A DNA stretch of 64,000 nt, taken from NCBI RefSeq assembly GCF_012273895.1, contig NC_052117.1:2108001-2172000 (forward strand), written 5' to 3'. Position numbers and translations under genes: made by a program. How positions within the stretch are numbered: the stretch's first letter is position 1; every line of letters starts with the position of its first letter. The notes beneath the pieces are model-generated. The model did not search any database. It saw only the letters and a program-made list of their open reading frames with translations, and was not told the DNA's origin. This stretch comes from Zerene cesonia (taxonomy: Eukaryota; Arthropoda; Insecta; Lepidoptera; Pieridae). Below are positions 47,035-59,276 of the stretch, in pieces.

Positions 47035-47376
47035 GATTGATAAATTTGTAGAGTCACTCAATTTCCTACCATATTTAACGTGTTATAATAAAATTTAAGT
47101 AACGTTAGTAATACTTACATTACATTTTTAACACTATTGTTATTTATAAGGGCCTTGATTTTTTTTATTTCCAAAAATTCATTAATATTAAAACATACAG
47201 CGTGTAGTATTCATTATAATAACACTCTTCGTTTTGTGTAAATTTAAGATAAAATTAAGAAAAATTAAACTGAGAATGAAGAAGAATACAGATTGACAAT
47301 TAGTGAAATGATATCACATAATAACTGATGCCACCATGACCTCACTTACCTATATCTGCAATAAATTTCCTCACTA
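47035..47376. other. AT-rich single-copy stretch
   Basis: Nothing supported. Confidence 0.5.
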
Positions 47377-47564
47377 TCTACACTAATATTATAAAGCTGA
47401 AAAGTTTGTTTCTTTGTTTGAACGCGCTAATCTCACGAACTATTGGTCCGTTTTTAAATATTCTTTCAGTTTTAGATAGCCCATTTATTGAGGAAGGCTT
47501 TAGGCTATATTACAAATATGGCTATAATATAAATACACGGGCGAAGCCGAGGCGGACCGCTAGT
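47377..47564 (+). mobile_element. Helitron-like family B, best copy
   Basis: TCTACACTAATATTATAAAG, CTGAAAAGTTTGTTTCTTTG, ACGCGCTAATCTCACGAACT, TTTTAGATAGCCCATTTATT, ACACGGGCGAAGCCGAGGCG and GACCGCTAGT. TC start, GC-rich 3' end and CTAGT terminus. Confidence 0.78.
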
Positions 47565-47821
47565 TAAATTTACTGTCACTTCAAACCCGATATATACTAT
47601 TGAGTTTAAAGTGACAACAAATAGTAAAATGTCGAGCAGCTGGCTTTTAAAAAAGAAATTTTTATCTAGGTTAGATTTGAATACGAAATCTCCGAGGGTA
47701 ATATGAAAAGTTCGATAATGTCGATATTGCACTCACGGAACATGAACTGAAATATTGTCAACTATGGTCTCATAAAAGACATTTTCTGAAAATTGCAGAC
47801 ATACATATTGCGTTATCTTAA

Positions 47822-47996
47822 CGTATGTAAATTACGTGTCACGTTGTTTGTCCGCGATGGACTCCTAGACTACTCAACCGATTTTAATCAAATTTGCACG
47901 CCATGTGCACTTTGATCCTAGTTAAAAGACAGGATAGTTTATAATATTTCAATTACGATAAATGACTACCTGGGCGGAGCCGAGGCGTGCAGCTAC
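47822..47996 (+). mobile_element. Helitron-like family F element
   Basis: ACGTATGTAAATTACGTGTC, ACGTTGTTTGTCCGCGATGG, ACTCCTAGACTACTCAACCG, ATTTTAATCAAATTTGCACG, TGGGCGGAGCCGAGGCGTGC and AGCTACT. Single copy here. Confidence 0.65.
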
Positions 47997-48049
47997 TACT
48001 TAAGTAAAATGGTCGATTTTAGAGCTTGTGGATATGTTCTGTATAGCTT

Positions 48050-48233
48050 ACTAGCTGCGCCCCGCGGTTTCACTCGCGTAAGTCCGTATCCCGTAGGAAC
48101 ATCGGGATAAAAAGTTGCCTATATGTTATTCCAGTTGTCCAGCTGTCTACGTACCAAATTTCATTGCAATCGGTTGAGTAGTTTTTGCATGAAAGAGCAA
48201 CAAACGCATCGCATTTATAATATTAGTAGGATT
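48050..48233 (-). mobile_element. Lep1-like Helitron, minus copy
   Basis: ACTAGCTGCGCCCCGCGGTT, TCACTCGCGTAAGTCCGTAT, CCAGTTGTCCAGCTGTCTAC, GTACCAAATTTCATTGCAAT, GTAGTTTTTGCATGAAAGAG and GCATTTATAATATTAGTAGG. Close to consensus, hence fairly young. The CACACATCCTTACAAACTTT segment is deleted near the 5' end. Confidence 0.88.
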
Positions 48234-48536
48234 TGTTAGGTAAAATTACAAGAGTTTGTGAAATAAACGTCAAAAGTACTAAAGCTTTCATGGATACAGT
48301 CAGGATATGGTAAAATGGTTCTTAGTCTGGTGGTAATAATCTTAACTTACTTATTCTTAAATAATCTACATAATATGTATAATATTACTGATATGAATTT
48401 TAACGTTTGTTTGGATGGATGTAGATATAGATGCCGTGTCGCGCAGTGAAAAGTAATATTAGCGGATGTTGACGATGTTGATCAATGATGATTAAATATC
48501 ATATGGATCTGTCCCACGCTCATTAAAGATACATCT
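48234..48536. other. Single-copy stretch
   Basis: Nothing supported. Confidence 0.5.
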
Positions 48537-48805
48537 TTCTGTCATAGCAGTTAACTGAGTTGGTGGTTCACCTGATGGTAAGTGTTCACCACCGCCCATG
48601 AACATTCGCAGAGGTGGTGCCTCTGCGAATCCGCTGCCTGCTTTTAAGAGGTAAGGGATAAGGAATGGATTGATGACTGACAAGAAGGAATGGACTGAGG
48701 AGGGCGAGGAAAAGGAAACAAAAGGGCGACCGGCCCTGTTTTCTGTGGGGGTGTGGTTGCGAGCTAGCCCAATTCGTGTCGAAGCATGCTCGACTCCCAC
48801 ACCAA
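48537..48805 (-). mobile_element. SINE-like retroelement, minus copy
   Basis: Reverse complement of the 37648 family: TGGTGGTTCACCTGATGGTA, CACCGCCCATGAACATTCGC, GAGGAAAAGGAAACAAAAGG, TTTCTGTGGGGGTGTGG and GAAGCATGCTCGACTCCCAC. The AGTGGGGGAGCCGGAGG core is deleted and no poly(A) remains. Frames up to 102 codons on it are shadows. Confidence 0.82.
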
Positions 48806-51199
48806 AAACACACTTGCTTTAAGACATTTATACGGAAACGCTTATAATATGAGCGTTTTTATATACGTATGAGCGGTGAGCCTGCTTCGCCCACCCGGCA
48901 TGACCCTTCTGCTCTGTGTATTAGACAATGAACATAAATCCCATTGAATTGATAACTTTATAAACCCATCCCAGCGACTAAACAATAGTATTACAAAGGC
49001 ATGTCGAGTTTGACTAACTGAATTTCATTTAGTTGATTCAGTTGTCTTCAGCCAACTCGTTTTGAAGCGCTCACTGGATATAAAAGTTTTTGAGTCGATT
49101 TCGACTTAAGTTTAGAGTTTTAACTTTTAGCGTGTATAATACGTTTATGTGTGTAATATTAGATGTGTATTGTATAATGATTTTAAACGTTCACCATTGC
49201 AACTATAAAATATTTGAAATATAAGATAAATGATATAAGAAACGCATGTTAAAACAGAGACATTAAAGCTTTCAGAAGCGTTTTTGAATAATAGAAATAT
49301 AGAAAGGAATGATTTACCATCGATTCGGAAAGCTTTTATTTAAAGATAAGAAAGTCCCTACAAGAAACTCTGTGGGAGCTTTTTTAAAAGTATCTCACTT
49401 TACATCCATCTTATAGATATACAATAAAATAAAGTTACACCGCTAATAACTGAATAACAGCTGACTAGCGATTTATTGCATAAGAATAAAAACTGAAATA
49501 AAAATGAAAATTTCAATTTTATCTACGAAGGCTAAACTGGGGCGATCAGTGAGTTTAAAATAATAATTATGTAGAAGAACTGTTCGTGGTTGTTAAAATA
49601 TTTCAAGCACCATGATCTCAGCACATCAGTTTTATATTAAGCACTATGTTAATAAAGTCCTATAATTGTATGAATAGAAACTATGTTCATTTTTTTATGA
49701 ATATTTCGATTTAACCAAGAAAATCAATACACAAATCACAAAACACAAATCAAGAACAAAAGTTGTATAATGGATCATACTAATAATGTAATATAAAATA
49801 ATTACTCATATAATAATATATTGTACATAGAAAAACAACGGATATTTACTAGCTACACGAGCTAAAGTAACTTTCCATGTTAGCATAACAGACTTCAGCC
49901 GTTCATACATTTCAGACACAATATAATAAATATTTAATTTATACGAAAGAATAAAAGAGTTATTACTTCAGGGCCAATAATAAAATCAAATAAACGGTGA
50001 AATATTTACAAAATTTAAGTAGACTGCGAAATCATTCAACAAATTAAGTTATCGAAATCATTGATCTTAAACTTATAATATAAATTTAATATTATAACCA
50101 GTACAAATACCTACTATTCCAATAAACCAATACAATAACTCCTCTCGAATATGGTACAAGAAAATGGCTTAAAAATAATCTAAATTTAGCGGCACAACAT
50201 CATCCAAGTACCAGCATTTCATTTTCACGAAAACCGTTCTCCTAAAAGGAGAAACGGCAAACTTTAGCAGTACATTGAGACAATCTTGAGCTAATACATT
50301 TAAAGGCCCAATCTTGGGAACTTCGCGAGCCATACACGGTTACCTCATGAAAATGTATCAGAAAAATCAAGTGCTCCGCCCGTTTAAACATTTGGCACAA
50401 TTCACAGGAGATTGTTTTCATTTTCACTGCCTGATATTTAACCGTCTTTCGTGCTTTATTAAATGATTTAGAATGTTAGTTTCAATATATATAATAGCGT
50501 TATCAAGTTCTTCGAAAAGTATGTGAAGTGCACTTAATCTGTAAAATAAATAAAAAGCTCTGTAATACAGCAATGGTTAATATAATCTCTTAATACTAGA
50601 AAGACACGTATAGGGAAGTATAAGATTTTTAAAAATTACGACTACGGAATAAAAATTGTACTTAGTAAAGCTGATATATAACTTTAAAGAATATCCATAG
50701 AATTAATCGAACGGGCAAATAATTCTTCTGAATATGAATGTACCACATGAAGATATTTCGAATTAATAATTTCATATCAACAGAATTGATCGAAACTTCG
50801 ATAGATTAATTTAACAAAACAATTATCACAAAATTATGACTATGTAGTTAAAATATACTTGTAAAAAAGAACAGGTTTTACTGAGAAAAACAACTGCATT
50901 ATCTCACTTACTCTAATACAGGATGTACAAATATTGAATTCATTTGATCCTGGCGATGCTAAACTAGAAAATAGGATTTTTTTAAATATGATTGTTAAGG
51001 CAACGATCCTTGATAATTTTACAAAGTTTGGAATAAATCTATCCATTAAAAGTGGGTCAAATTATCCAATCTTAACAAGACGGAAACATACAAACCTACA
51101 AACATACGAGTAAAGCTAATAAAAGCGAGTTAAAAAGGTATTTAAAGTCTAGACTTAGTACATCGCGGTTCACCGCTACCACTTATGACATAAATCAAG
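48806..51199. other. Long AT-rich single-copy stretch
   Basis: No gene or interspersed repeat recognised. A small imperfect hairpin CCGTTCTCC/GGAGAAACGG lies at 50234..50257. Frames are 68 codons or less. Confidence 0.5.
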
Positions 51200-51249
51200 C
51201 ATCGCATAAATATTCAACGTGGAGCGAAGATCTCTTATTAATGAAAAAG
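51200..51249. promoter_or_regulatory. Composite motif copy 2
   Basis: CATCGCATAAATATTCA (51200..51216) and TAATGAAAAAG (51239..51249), the same pair as at 44398..44441 with a spacer of 22 instead of 16 bases. Confidence 0.35.
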
Positions 51250-51433
51250 GGTCACAAGGTATTTTAATTCAACTACGTGCTAAAGGCCGGGGTTCGCACG
51301 TACGTAGTCAAACTGAAGGTTACAGTTTTTGGTATAAATATAAGCAGACAAACTATTCAATATGAATAAAACAATAATAATAAAATATTCTTTATTGAAC
51401 AATATATAGAAAACATTTTAAGTCTTAACAATA

Positions 51434-51690
51434 TCAGCATCATCAGCCCATAAATGTTCCCACTGCTGGGACACAGGCCTCCTATGCGGGTTCAGGCTAT
51501 AATCCACCACGCTGGCCAAGTGCGGGTTGGCAGATGTCACATGTATCCGAACTTTTGAATCTTGCACATGCCGGTTTCCTCAAAAAGTTTTTCCTACACT
51601 GTCTGAGCTAAACAAGATATTAAGTATCTATTCACAGAAGTCGGCCTTATCGCTGGCAGCGATCTCTACCAGGCCACCCAAATAAGTTGA
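51434..51690 (-). mobile_element. Non-LTR/SINE-type element with (GAT)n tail
   Basis: Reads on plus as CAGCATCATCAGCCCATAAA, TGTTCCCACTGCTGGGACAC, AGGCCTCCTATGCGGG, CACGCTGGCCAAGTGCGGGT and TGCCGGTTTCCTCAAAAAGT. On the minus strand it therefore ends in the well-known GGCCTGTGTCCCAGCAGTGG...GGGCTGATGATG tail. The 5' limit is uncertain. Confidence 0.75.
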
Positions 51691-52139
51691 AGAGAACAAT
51701 TAATGAGTTCAGATAGAATACATAATAATACTACGGTCTACAACAAAATAAATTTTCACTTAATTTTACTCACTCTATATTATATATATACAACAAAAAC
51801 ATTTACAGAAAAGATTTATATTTCCGTAAAATTTTCAAATAAAGTTCAATTGGAAGTGTAAAACAAAATTATTATAATCCAATATCCAAATTTCAATTCG
51901 AATAACACCGAATTCTACATTACATTTATAACTCGGGAGAAAAAAAACTCAATCAAACTATATAATTTACGGTCACTGAGAAGCTCATTACTGCAGCCAG
52001 TCTCAGTAATCTTAGGATTACACGGACCAAATCATTTCTTCGTAACAGAGCTGTCGTATTTTACCGTGCTGCAAGGTAACACTGCCCCAGTAATTACTAC
52101 AGGCTAAACCTTAAGAACCAAATACTCTGTTAAACGTCC
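51691..52139. other. AT-rich single-copy stretch
   Basis: Nothing supported. Confidence 0.5.
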
Positions 52140-52440
52140 CAGCGGACTAAACCACACATTATCACCTCTTACGTCTGACCTCTCGAATCCCTCAGAAGCG
52201 ACCAAACGTTCATACGCAGCGATCGCATCCAGAGATCAACTTATACTAGTTCCAGAAACCTCCGGACGGCTATAAGATCTTCCGTAAATCAAAGGGATGT
52301 TAAGATGTCCGTTGGCTACGCTGGAATTTGAACTTTATTCCCGGTCGACAAGTGTGCTTTTCGTTACGAAGTCGAGCTGTATAAATCAATTTGTAAGTTG
52401 TATCCCGAATACTTCGACTCCGAAAGTTTAAGGAGAATTG
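52140..52440. other. Mixed-composition single-copy block
   Basis: Clearly less AT-rich than the flanks (CAGCGATCGCATCCAGAGAT, CCTCCGGACGGCTATAAG), with no open frame above 60 codons and no repeat match here. It may be conserved non-coding sequence. Confidence 0.3.
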
Positions 52441-52783
52441 TTTGCATATATTTCGTAATTATTTAAACAGAAACTAGAACGATTTGAATACTAAATAGTT
52501 AAACTGGACAGGGATTTGAAAACGGGGCGAACAACAAACAATTGAATTTAGAATAGTTTGCAATCTTCAATTGATTTCGCAAAGTTCAGTTTTCGAGGAG
52601 ATACCTAGATTTAATAATTTATTGTTAGCTTGTTCTGTGTTTTAATTAACCGTGGCTTGTTCCAAAAGTATAATTAATAGAGCTACGTTAAAACTACATA
52701 ATTTTAATTTAACGTAACGTTATCTGAACTAATTTTATAAATTGGAAACATTTGTATTTTAGTATGTATGTTGGTAATGTTTT

Positions 52784-52836
52784 CACATAAAACTACTACA
52801 CCGGTACACGGGCGAACCCGGGGCGGACCACTTGTT
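52784..52836 (+). mobile_element. Helitron-like family B 3' remnant
   Basis: AAAACTACTACACCGGTACA, CGGGCGAACCCGGGGCGGAC and CACTTGT. End of the family (GGACCGCTAGT) with changes. Confidence 0.6.
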
Positions 52837-54939
52837 ATATATAATAATGTATATGTGCAATATTTGTACCCACATTGTTAACAAACTTAAATTCTTAAAA
52901 CGCTTTTTAAAATCGTTTTTCTTTTTTTATATTGTCTCTGTTCTGTATGAATAACGAACACAAAATAAATGGGGCACAGACTGAAAAATTAATTGTTCTT
53001 AATTTTATTATATTATGACCCTTTACATAATGGACTAAAAAAATAAATTTGTCTAGGCCTTTCAGGATACGGTATCTGTTTTATTTTCATAAAATAATCA
53101 TTATGACAACATAACTTTATTATATATCATACAAAGTTTGTGTTAAAAGAATAAGTGAGAATATAGAGTGAGAAATTACTAACGAGTTTTATTTTTATTT
53201 AGGTCTGTTTTCCCGCTAGTAAGAAACCAAACCCAAACTTTGTGTCGCAACTTGATCACTTTTCACAAAAGAAATTTGAAACTCACAGTGTAAGGCTCCA
53301 TTAGTATAAAAGGTATAAACGGGAATTCAAAAGAATAAAAAGAAATGATCAAAGAATGGTAAGTCAGTAACTTTGTAGCGAAGTTTTTGTTGAGCTTGGA
53401 CCGGTCGTTGCGAAACTTTATAAGGCGAAATATATTCTATATTTATCGTAAGGAATATTTATTTGAGAAACATTTTGTAATGTAACGGACATTTATATTA
53501 ATGGCAATATTAAACATGTTATACATTTTCAAGTACTAAAAATTATTATAGAAATGTAAACAATTAGTATTTTACTCGTATTAACTAAATGTTATTTAAT
53601 AGTATAATTTATCTCTGAATCTACTGATTACATGATTACATACAATTTATTCAATAAGATGCAAACCGTGGACTGAGAAGCTCTGTCAATTTATTTGTAT
53701 GTATATAATCGCTTGTTTGTTTGTTTCACACTAGAAAATACGTATCATAATAGAAAACATAAGTCATAGAACATTTAAAACGTTTTACTTTACTTACCTA
53801 CATAAATAATATTGAATCTGTTGAGGGTTCAATATATATCGGATAACTAGCTATAAGAATAGGAACAGTTAATACTGATTCTATTATGTTTAATCAATAT
53901 GCCTATTTAAATATATGTATATTGATTAACCATCGGCCTTGAAGCTCGAGTGAGAATGAAGTGTGCGGTTGAATATATGTAAAGAAACTAAATGTGTTCC
54001 CGAAAGTTCTAGAAACAATGTTAACCTGACTAAATTCCTACACAATATGTAGTGGGAATTGCAATAAAGACTCCTGCGGGAATGTCCGAGATTTAAAGAG
54101 ACAGGTGCTGACAGAATCGTTCCTATTACGTGTGGACTGGACTTTTATTTCAAAAGTAATATATTTTAAGTGACTTTAAAGTCGGGTGAAGCATTCATAT
54201 GTGAAAACTTTCATTACAACTTCTTTACTTTGTGGTAATCATTAATGTACTATTGTTTATTAAGATCTTCCTTCATATCACGTGTAGGTTAACAAAATTG
54301 TTAAAAAACCATGAAGTTATTGTTTTGTTGAAATACTTTCTCTTAGCTCTTTTCTTAATAATCAACATTTTCATATAAGTCAACGATTATGTATTTAAAC
54401 TGGCATCTTTTACCATACTTGCTGGATGCCCCACCACTCGGCAACCCATGATCTATTCTTTTTATATTTCTACGAGCCCCTACAATTTTTTGAGGCAATA
54501 AACAAAGATCTTTTCTAATATGAAAGATAATTTTTATGATTACAATATTGTATCGATGAAACACGGAATACATAATGGTAATAACAAAAAAAAATTAGGT
54601 CACATATTTATTACATCTGGGACTAACTATTTACCATTTCAAATACTGTAATAAAAATCTAAATAAATGTTTATTTACGTTAGAGGTTTCACCATAAGAC
54701 TAGAATGTAACCTACGATTGCAATTGTTAACCCCTGCACTAAAACCATGCAGTAAATAACAGAGGGAGAGCCGGGGAGCAAGCTTATATGAAATCTTTAT
54801 TAATAGAGGCTGGTCTGAGTGACACGGACAGATGGAATGTTTTGATCCTTGTAGATAGATGCTTGGATTAGTTTTGGAACAAGGGAAACGAATGTTCAGG
54901 TTTTTTTTTAACTAAAATATTGTATTGATTCGTTAAAAA
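52837..54939. other. AT-rich single-copy stretch
   Basis: No gene recognised. A weak hairpin TTAATCAATAT / ATATTGATTAA lies at 53890..53929. The 72-codon frame at 54355 is not convincing. Confidence 0.5.
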
Positions 54940-55002
54940 ATCTTTCATAGCAGGCCTGTGTCCCAGCTGTGGGAACATGTATGGGCTGATGATGATGATG
55001 AT
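54940..55002 (+). mobile_element. (GAT)n-tailed retroelement 3' remnant
   Basis: TTCATAGCAGGCCTGTGTCC, CAGCTGTGGGAACATGTATG and GGCTGATGATGATGATGATT. The last ~60 bases of the same family as 51434..51690, in the opposite orientation. Confidence 0.8.
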
Positions 55003-55064
55003 TAAAAAAAAAAATATGTTCATAAAAATTGTTCAAATATGCTTAGGAAAAAATGTAAAAAAAT

Positions 55065-55258
55065 GGGCACCCATCTAATTCATGATCGTGCGAACAATTG
55101 CTTAACCTTGATTTTACATTATTTATTGTTATTAATTTCAACTGTCCTACTACCACAATTCGGTAAATACAGCTTGGTGGCAGACGGACGGACAGACAGA
55201 CGAATAGGGAAGTCTAAGTAATATGTTTGCGTTTTATCCTTTGGGTTTAAAATGCTAA
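55065..55258 (+). mobile_element. (GTCY)n-hitchhiking MITE-like element, copy 1
   Basis: GGGCACCCATCTAATTCATG, TTGCTTAACCTTGATTTTAC, TACAGCTTGGTGGCAGACGG, ACGGACAGACAGACG, then TTTTATCCTTTGGGTTTAAA. Shares blocks in order with 60357..60592. The GACR tetranucleotide run (55182..55202) is the reverse complement of (GTCY)n, as described for lepidopteran MITEs. Confidence 0.7.
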
Positions 55259-55939
55259 AAAATAAACAAGTGAAAGGGTGCTGTGATTGCAAAAAATCTT
55301 AAAAGATTTATTTCGATATATTGTTTATTATGATAGTACATGAGTTCTGTGGAGCTATCAATATAATATGAACTATAGTTCAGCTTTTTATATATTAAAA
55401 AGCTGTCTCTCTTCCAACATGCAAAAACTGTTCCCGTAAAAATTCCGGGATAACACCAGTCCTAAGTGCTTTCTCAGGTCTAAAACTATATATCAGATTC
55501 CATACAAATCAGTTTAGCTGTTTAGACGTCATACGGCGCACGATAGACAGAGTTATTTTCCCATTAATAATATTAGTACGGATGTATGTGTATAGATCAA
55601 TACATCAACAATAATAAATTGACTTAGGTGCATTTAAAGTCAATTATCACAAAGATACTAAAAAAAAACTTTTACAAAAACAGTCTCATAGTAATTTATC
55701 TAACTATATGGTCTAACATATCTAGTCATACTTTCTTTATATCTACGACTAATCCACATCTCAGTAAGAGCATATTGCTATTTCTGTGAAACCAAGTCAG
55801 AATAAAAGCCTATGGATTAGACTGAGGGTTCTTATAAGTTATAGGACAATGTTCCTTATACATATATATCACTTGTATATGTTCAAGTAATGTCAATGAG
55901 GAGAAAATGATTTGTGGAGAAATATCCTAAGTATCTTTC
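55259..55939. other. Single-copy stretch
   Basis: Contains a short hairpin CAGCTTTTTA/TAAAAAGCTG (55381..55405), and no gene. Confidence 0.45.
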
Positions 55940-56157
55940 TTATTACACTAATATTATAAACATGAAAATTGGTTTCTCTGGGTGTTTGGATGTTTGTCTG
56001 TCAATCACGCTGAAACTGCGGAACGGTTTTTGATGTAATTTGGTATACAGACAAGGTATGAGCTAACTTGAATTATAGGATACTTTTTATTCCGATTAAA
56101 TGCTCCCTTGAGATAAAATATGAACCTTGATTGGGCGGAGCCGGACGAGCGTCCAGT
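55940..56157 (+). mobile_element. Helitron-like family G, reference copy
   Basis: TTATTACACTAATATTATAA, ATGTTTGTCTGTCAATCACG, TGATGTAATTTGGTATACAG, TATTCCGATTAAATGCTCCC, TTGGGCGGAGCCGGACGAGC and GTCCAGT. Its reverse complement recurs at 11417..11653. Confidence 0.7.
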
Positions 56158-56899
56158 TTTTATTAAAATTTAATAAAAAAACGTTCTAAAGATTAATTGT
56201 AAATATAAACGAAACTTCACATAACTTATTAGCATTCTCCGTTAACTTAAACACTATAATTTCTCATAAAACAGCCTTCATTATAATAAAACTCGACCGT
56301 AAACAGCTACTATCGAAAGCTAATCTCTCGTGACGCATTCTTTATTAAGCTGATTAACTCCATAATTAACTTGAAAACAAAGTATACGATTATAATTATA
56401 TCACACCAAAACCATTCAACTTGTTAAACATTGTCAAGGCGGTTTTCTTGATATAATATTTTAATATTAATTAAATTAATTCAATGCTTCTGTCTTACTT
56501 ATTTAAAAGGTAGAATTTGACAATTTGCGAGTTTTGTGACATTGTAGGAGAATCGATTTTAAGGATTATTCCATCCTATATTATAAAAAAAGGATACGGA
56601 ACTTGGAATGACATGAATCAGTCTTTAGAAAAGATTATTTAGGTGTACACTTCAAAAACTGTAATATACTAACTGTATTATATACTTCAAAGACTATATA
56701 CATATATATGTCATATGGATATACAAATAAAATGTAGGCATAACATATTTATAGTATAAAAAAAGTCCACGACACGACTTGTCTAATTTGGCAATATAGT
56801 CGATGTTGAAACCCAATATTTTTACCTTATTGATCATAATCCAAATAAATTACTTTATATTAAAGATTGTTTCAGCTACTTTTAATTCTTTAATGTTTG
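56158..56899. other. AT-rich single-copy stretch
   Basis: Nothing supported. Confidence 0.5.
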
Positions 56900-57076
56900 A
56901 AGGCCCATTTCCTTTTCACCTTTCCCAATCCATTCCTTCTTTCCAGTCATTAATCCTTTCCTTATCCCTTACCTCTTAAAAGCGGGCAGCGCATTCGCAG
57001 AGGTTTGAACCTAGCGAATGTTCATTGTTTACCATCAGGTGAACCACCAGCTCAGCTGCCCGCTATGACATAAAAG
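56900..57076 (+). mobile_element. SINE-like copy, 3' half
   Basis: GAAGGCCCATTTCCTTTTCA, CCATTCCTTCTTTCCAGTCA, AAAAGCGGGCAGCGCATTCG, GTTTACCATCAGGTGAACCA and CCAGCTCAGCTGCCCGCTAT, then GACATAAAAG. Poly(A) nearly lost. Confidence 0.8.
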
Positions 57077-57171
57077 ATAGCGCCTCAAGTGCTTACAAAG
57101 CTAAAAAACGCAACAGAACAGAATTGATGATTTTCGATAGTTAGTAACTATTATATTATTTGTATTTATAT

Positions 57172-57346
57172 TTATACTAATATTATAAATGCGAAAGTTT
57201 ATGAGGATGTGTGAATGTTTGTTACTCTTTCACGCAAAAACTACTAAACCGATTGCAATGAAATTTCGTACGTAGATAGCTATATTTATCCCGATATTCC
57301 TACGGGATACAGACTGACGAGGGTGAAACCGCGGGGCGCAGCTAGT
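57172..57346 (+). mobile_element. Lep1-like Helitron, plus copy with short deletion
   Basis: TATACTAATATTATAAATGC, TTTGTTACTCTTTCACGCAA, GTACGTAGATAGCTATATTT (about 30 bases missing before ATCCCGATATTCC), GAGGGTGAAACCGCGGGGCG and CAGCTAGT. Confidence 0.86.
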
Positions 57347-57956
57347 TAGAAATATAGAGCGCAGTTAAATTCTTCTTGAATTTTTATTAATAACTACATA
57401 AACTAAAAATAATCTAGTGTTATAATATATAATTAAACACACTAAAATAAACAACAATCGTCGAATATAGTATAAAAATTCCATAACACACATCTGGAAG
57501 TCACTTCGCATAAGAAATAAAAAGAGTCTATTGAATTACAAGTCAATAACCTTTTACATCTATCACACACCTCACGCTTTCTTCTTACCGCTAAACAAAC
57601 TCTCAAATACAATTATAATACTCTACGATCAGAATTCACCAGCCCCATTACCCTTTGACCTACCGTGCAGTCCATATTAACTCAAGTTACAAACTCGAAT
57701 ACCTCGGCTAGGCTCAATGATTAACTATACCTAGTCACACTCGTGCGTGTTAGGTTACAATAAATTTGTTGAAGCCAACGGCCAGCCCTCTACGCACTGC
57801 CATAAGTTTCGGGGTACCTACATTGCGTAATTGTCAGCTATGCAGAAGTAACTGGGGAATTTTAAATCAATATTGATGAAACCTACGAATGTTTTAACAG
57901 CTACGTATGTATTTTATTTTAATTTATTTACTTATTATTCACATTTACATATTCGA
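57347..57956. other. Single-copy stretch
   Basis: 57560..57830 is less AT-rich than the surroundings but without open frames or repeat matches. Confidence 0.4.
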
Positions 57957-58125
57957 GCAGTGGCTCAGTGGTTAGACATTGGACTTAGAGTGAAAAGTCG
58001 GAGGTTCGAGACTGATCAAGCGTGCATCGTGCAATCCAGCGCTATATTTCCTGTTATTCAGTCGATAAATGTAGCAGCACATGGGTCGCTAGCACAGAAA
58101 AACCTTCGGAGCTGCAACTGAAATT
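57957..58125 (+). mobile_element. tRNA-headed SINE
   Basis: A box TGGCTCAGTGG and B box GGTTCGAGACT (last positions off consensus), then GATCAAGCGTGCATCGTGCA, TCAGTCGATAAATGTAGCAG and AGAAAAACCTTCGGAGCTGC. No cloverleaf can be closed, so this is not a tRNA gene. Right border uncertain; no poly(A). Confidence 0.6.
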
Positions 58126-58690
58126 TTAGCCCAAAAACATCGCCATTACATTGATACATTTGTGCACAATCGCGACACATGAATACATATCGGTTCATTA
58201 TCTGTAACAAAAGTCTAGACTAGAATAATCTTAGCTATAAATCGTGCAAAAAAATAAACATCGGCGACCGCAAATATGGAAAATTCTAAAAGTATATATA
58301 TAGCAGTATTTTCTTCTGTCTCGAGAAGATTTTGTACTAAATACTTTTAAAGATATGAATATATGAGACCTAGTTATAAATTAATCTATTTAATATTTAT
58401 GTACTTTTTCAATTAGTTGCATTAATTACACCTTATGTTACATATATTACACCCTCAGTTTATTCATATTTTAAGATAGGTGCCATTGATGTTTGTACTA
58501 ATTTATTTCTCCTTAAGGATCTTAAGATTGTAATCAATATAAGACAACACCAATCAAAAAACCATGCAAAAGCCGAAATAAACAAACTTATACGTAAGTT
58601 ACTAAACCAGAACCCAGCACGTGAACTCAAAAAACGCTTCAAATTCTTAAATAATCAATTAGCCCAAATAGGGCGTGTAAACTAAGAATG
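58126..58690. other. AT-rich single-copy stretch
   Basis: Nothing supported. Confidence 0.5.
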
Positions 58691-58790
58691 CTAGTGATCC
58701 ATCGCCGAGGGGAAATCGAACCCCTATTAGCATAATGAAGGCGGACGGCATAAAACTCCAACGCTCCGTTTCGTGAACTTAAAAATACAA
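58691..58790 (-). repeat. tRNA-like/SINE relic with B box
   Basis: On the minus strand a B-box-like GGGGTTCGATTTCCCC, with arms able to form a T-stem, is preceded by GGAGCGTTGGAG, a poor A box. No complete cloverleaf. Probably a SINE head or tRNA-derived relic. Confidence 0.35.
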
Positions 58791-58886
58791 GAGACGGCTA
58801 CGAAAAAGCATGGTTAATAGTTCGATTTACAAACGAACTCATTTTAAGGCACGGAAACTTTTAGAAAGAAATATAAGCACTGTATA

Positions 58887-59006
58887 TCTATGCTAATAAA
58901 AAGCTGAAGAGTATGTATATATGTGTTAGCCTCAGTAATCAGTGGACCGATTTTAAAAATTCTTTCACCATTGGATATATATGTGATCCTTGAGTGCTAT
59001 GTAGTA
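58887..59006 (+). mobile_element. Helitron-like family B, 5' part
   Basis: TCTATGCTAATAAAAAGCTG, AAGAGTATGTATATATGTGT, AGTGGACCGATTTTAAAAAT and TCTTTCACCATTGGATAT. The GC-rich end is missing. Confidence 0.6.
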
Positions 59007-59276
59007 TATAATTAAACTTTATTATCCATTATTCGTTTGAAATACACAATTTTCGCAATGCAATCCAGGTATTGCGACAAATCGTGAAGCAAACATCCAT
59101 TGAAAGATATTTTTTGCTTTGAATACAAATTCAATATTGTCATATAAACAAGTCAAAATTTTCAATACATTCCAAATTGTAGACATATATTGCAATTTAA
59201 ATTTGAATTGAATTGAAATAAAAAAATCACATTTACCAATTATAAGAATATATGAATTTTAAAAGAGATATTCCAG

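Noticed and set aside
57957..58027. tRNA-like sequence with good A box
   Set aside because: B box departs from consensus and the acceptor stem does not pair; treated as a SINE.
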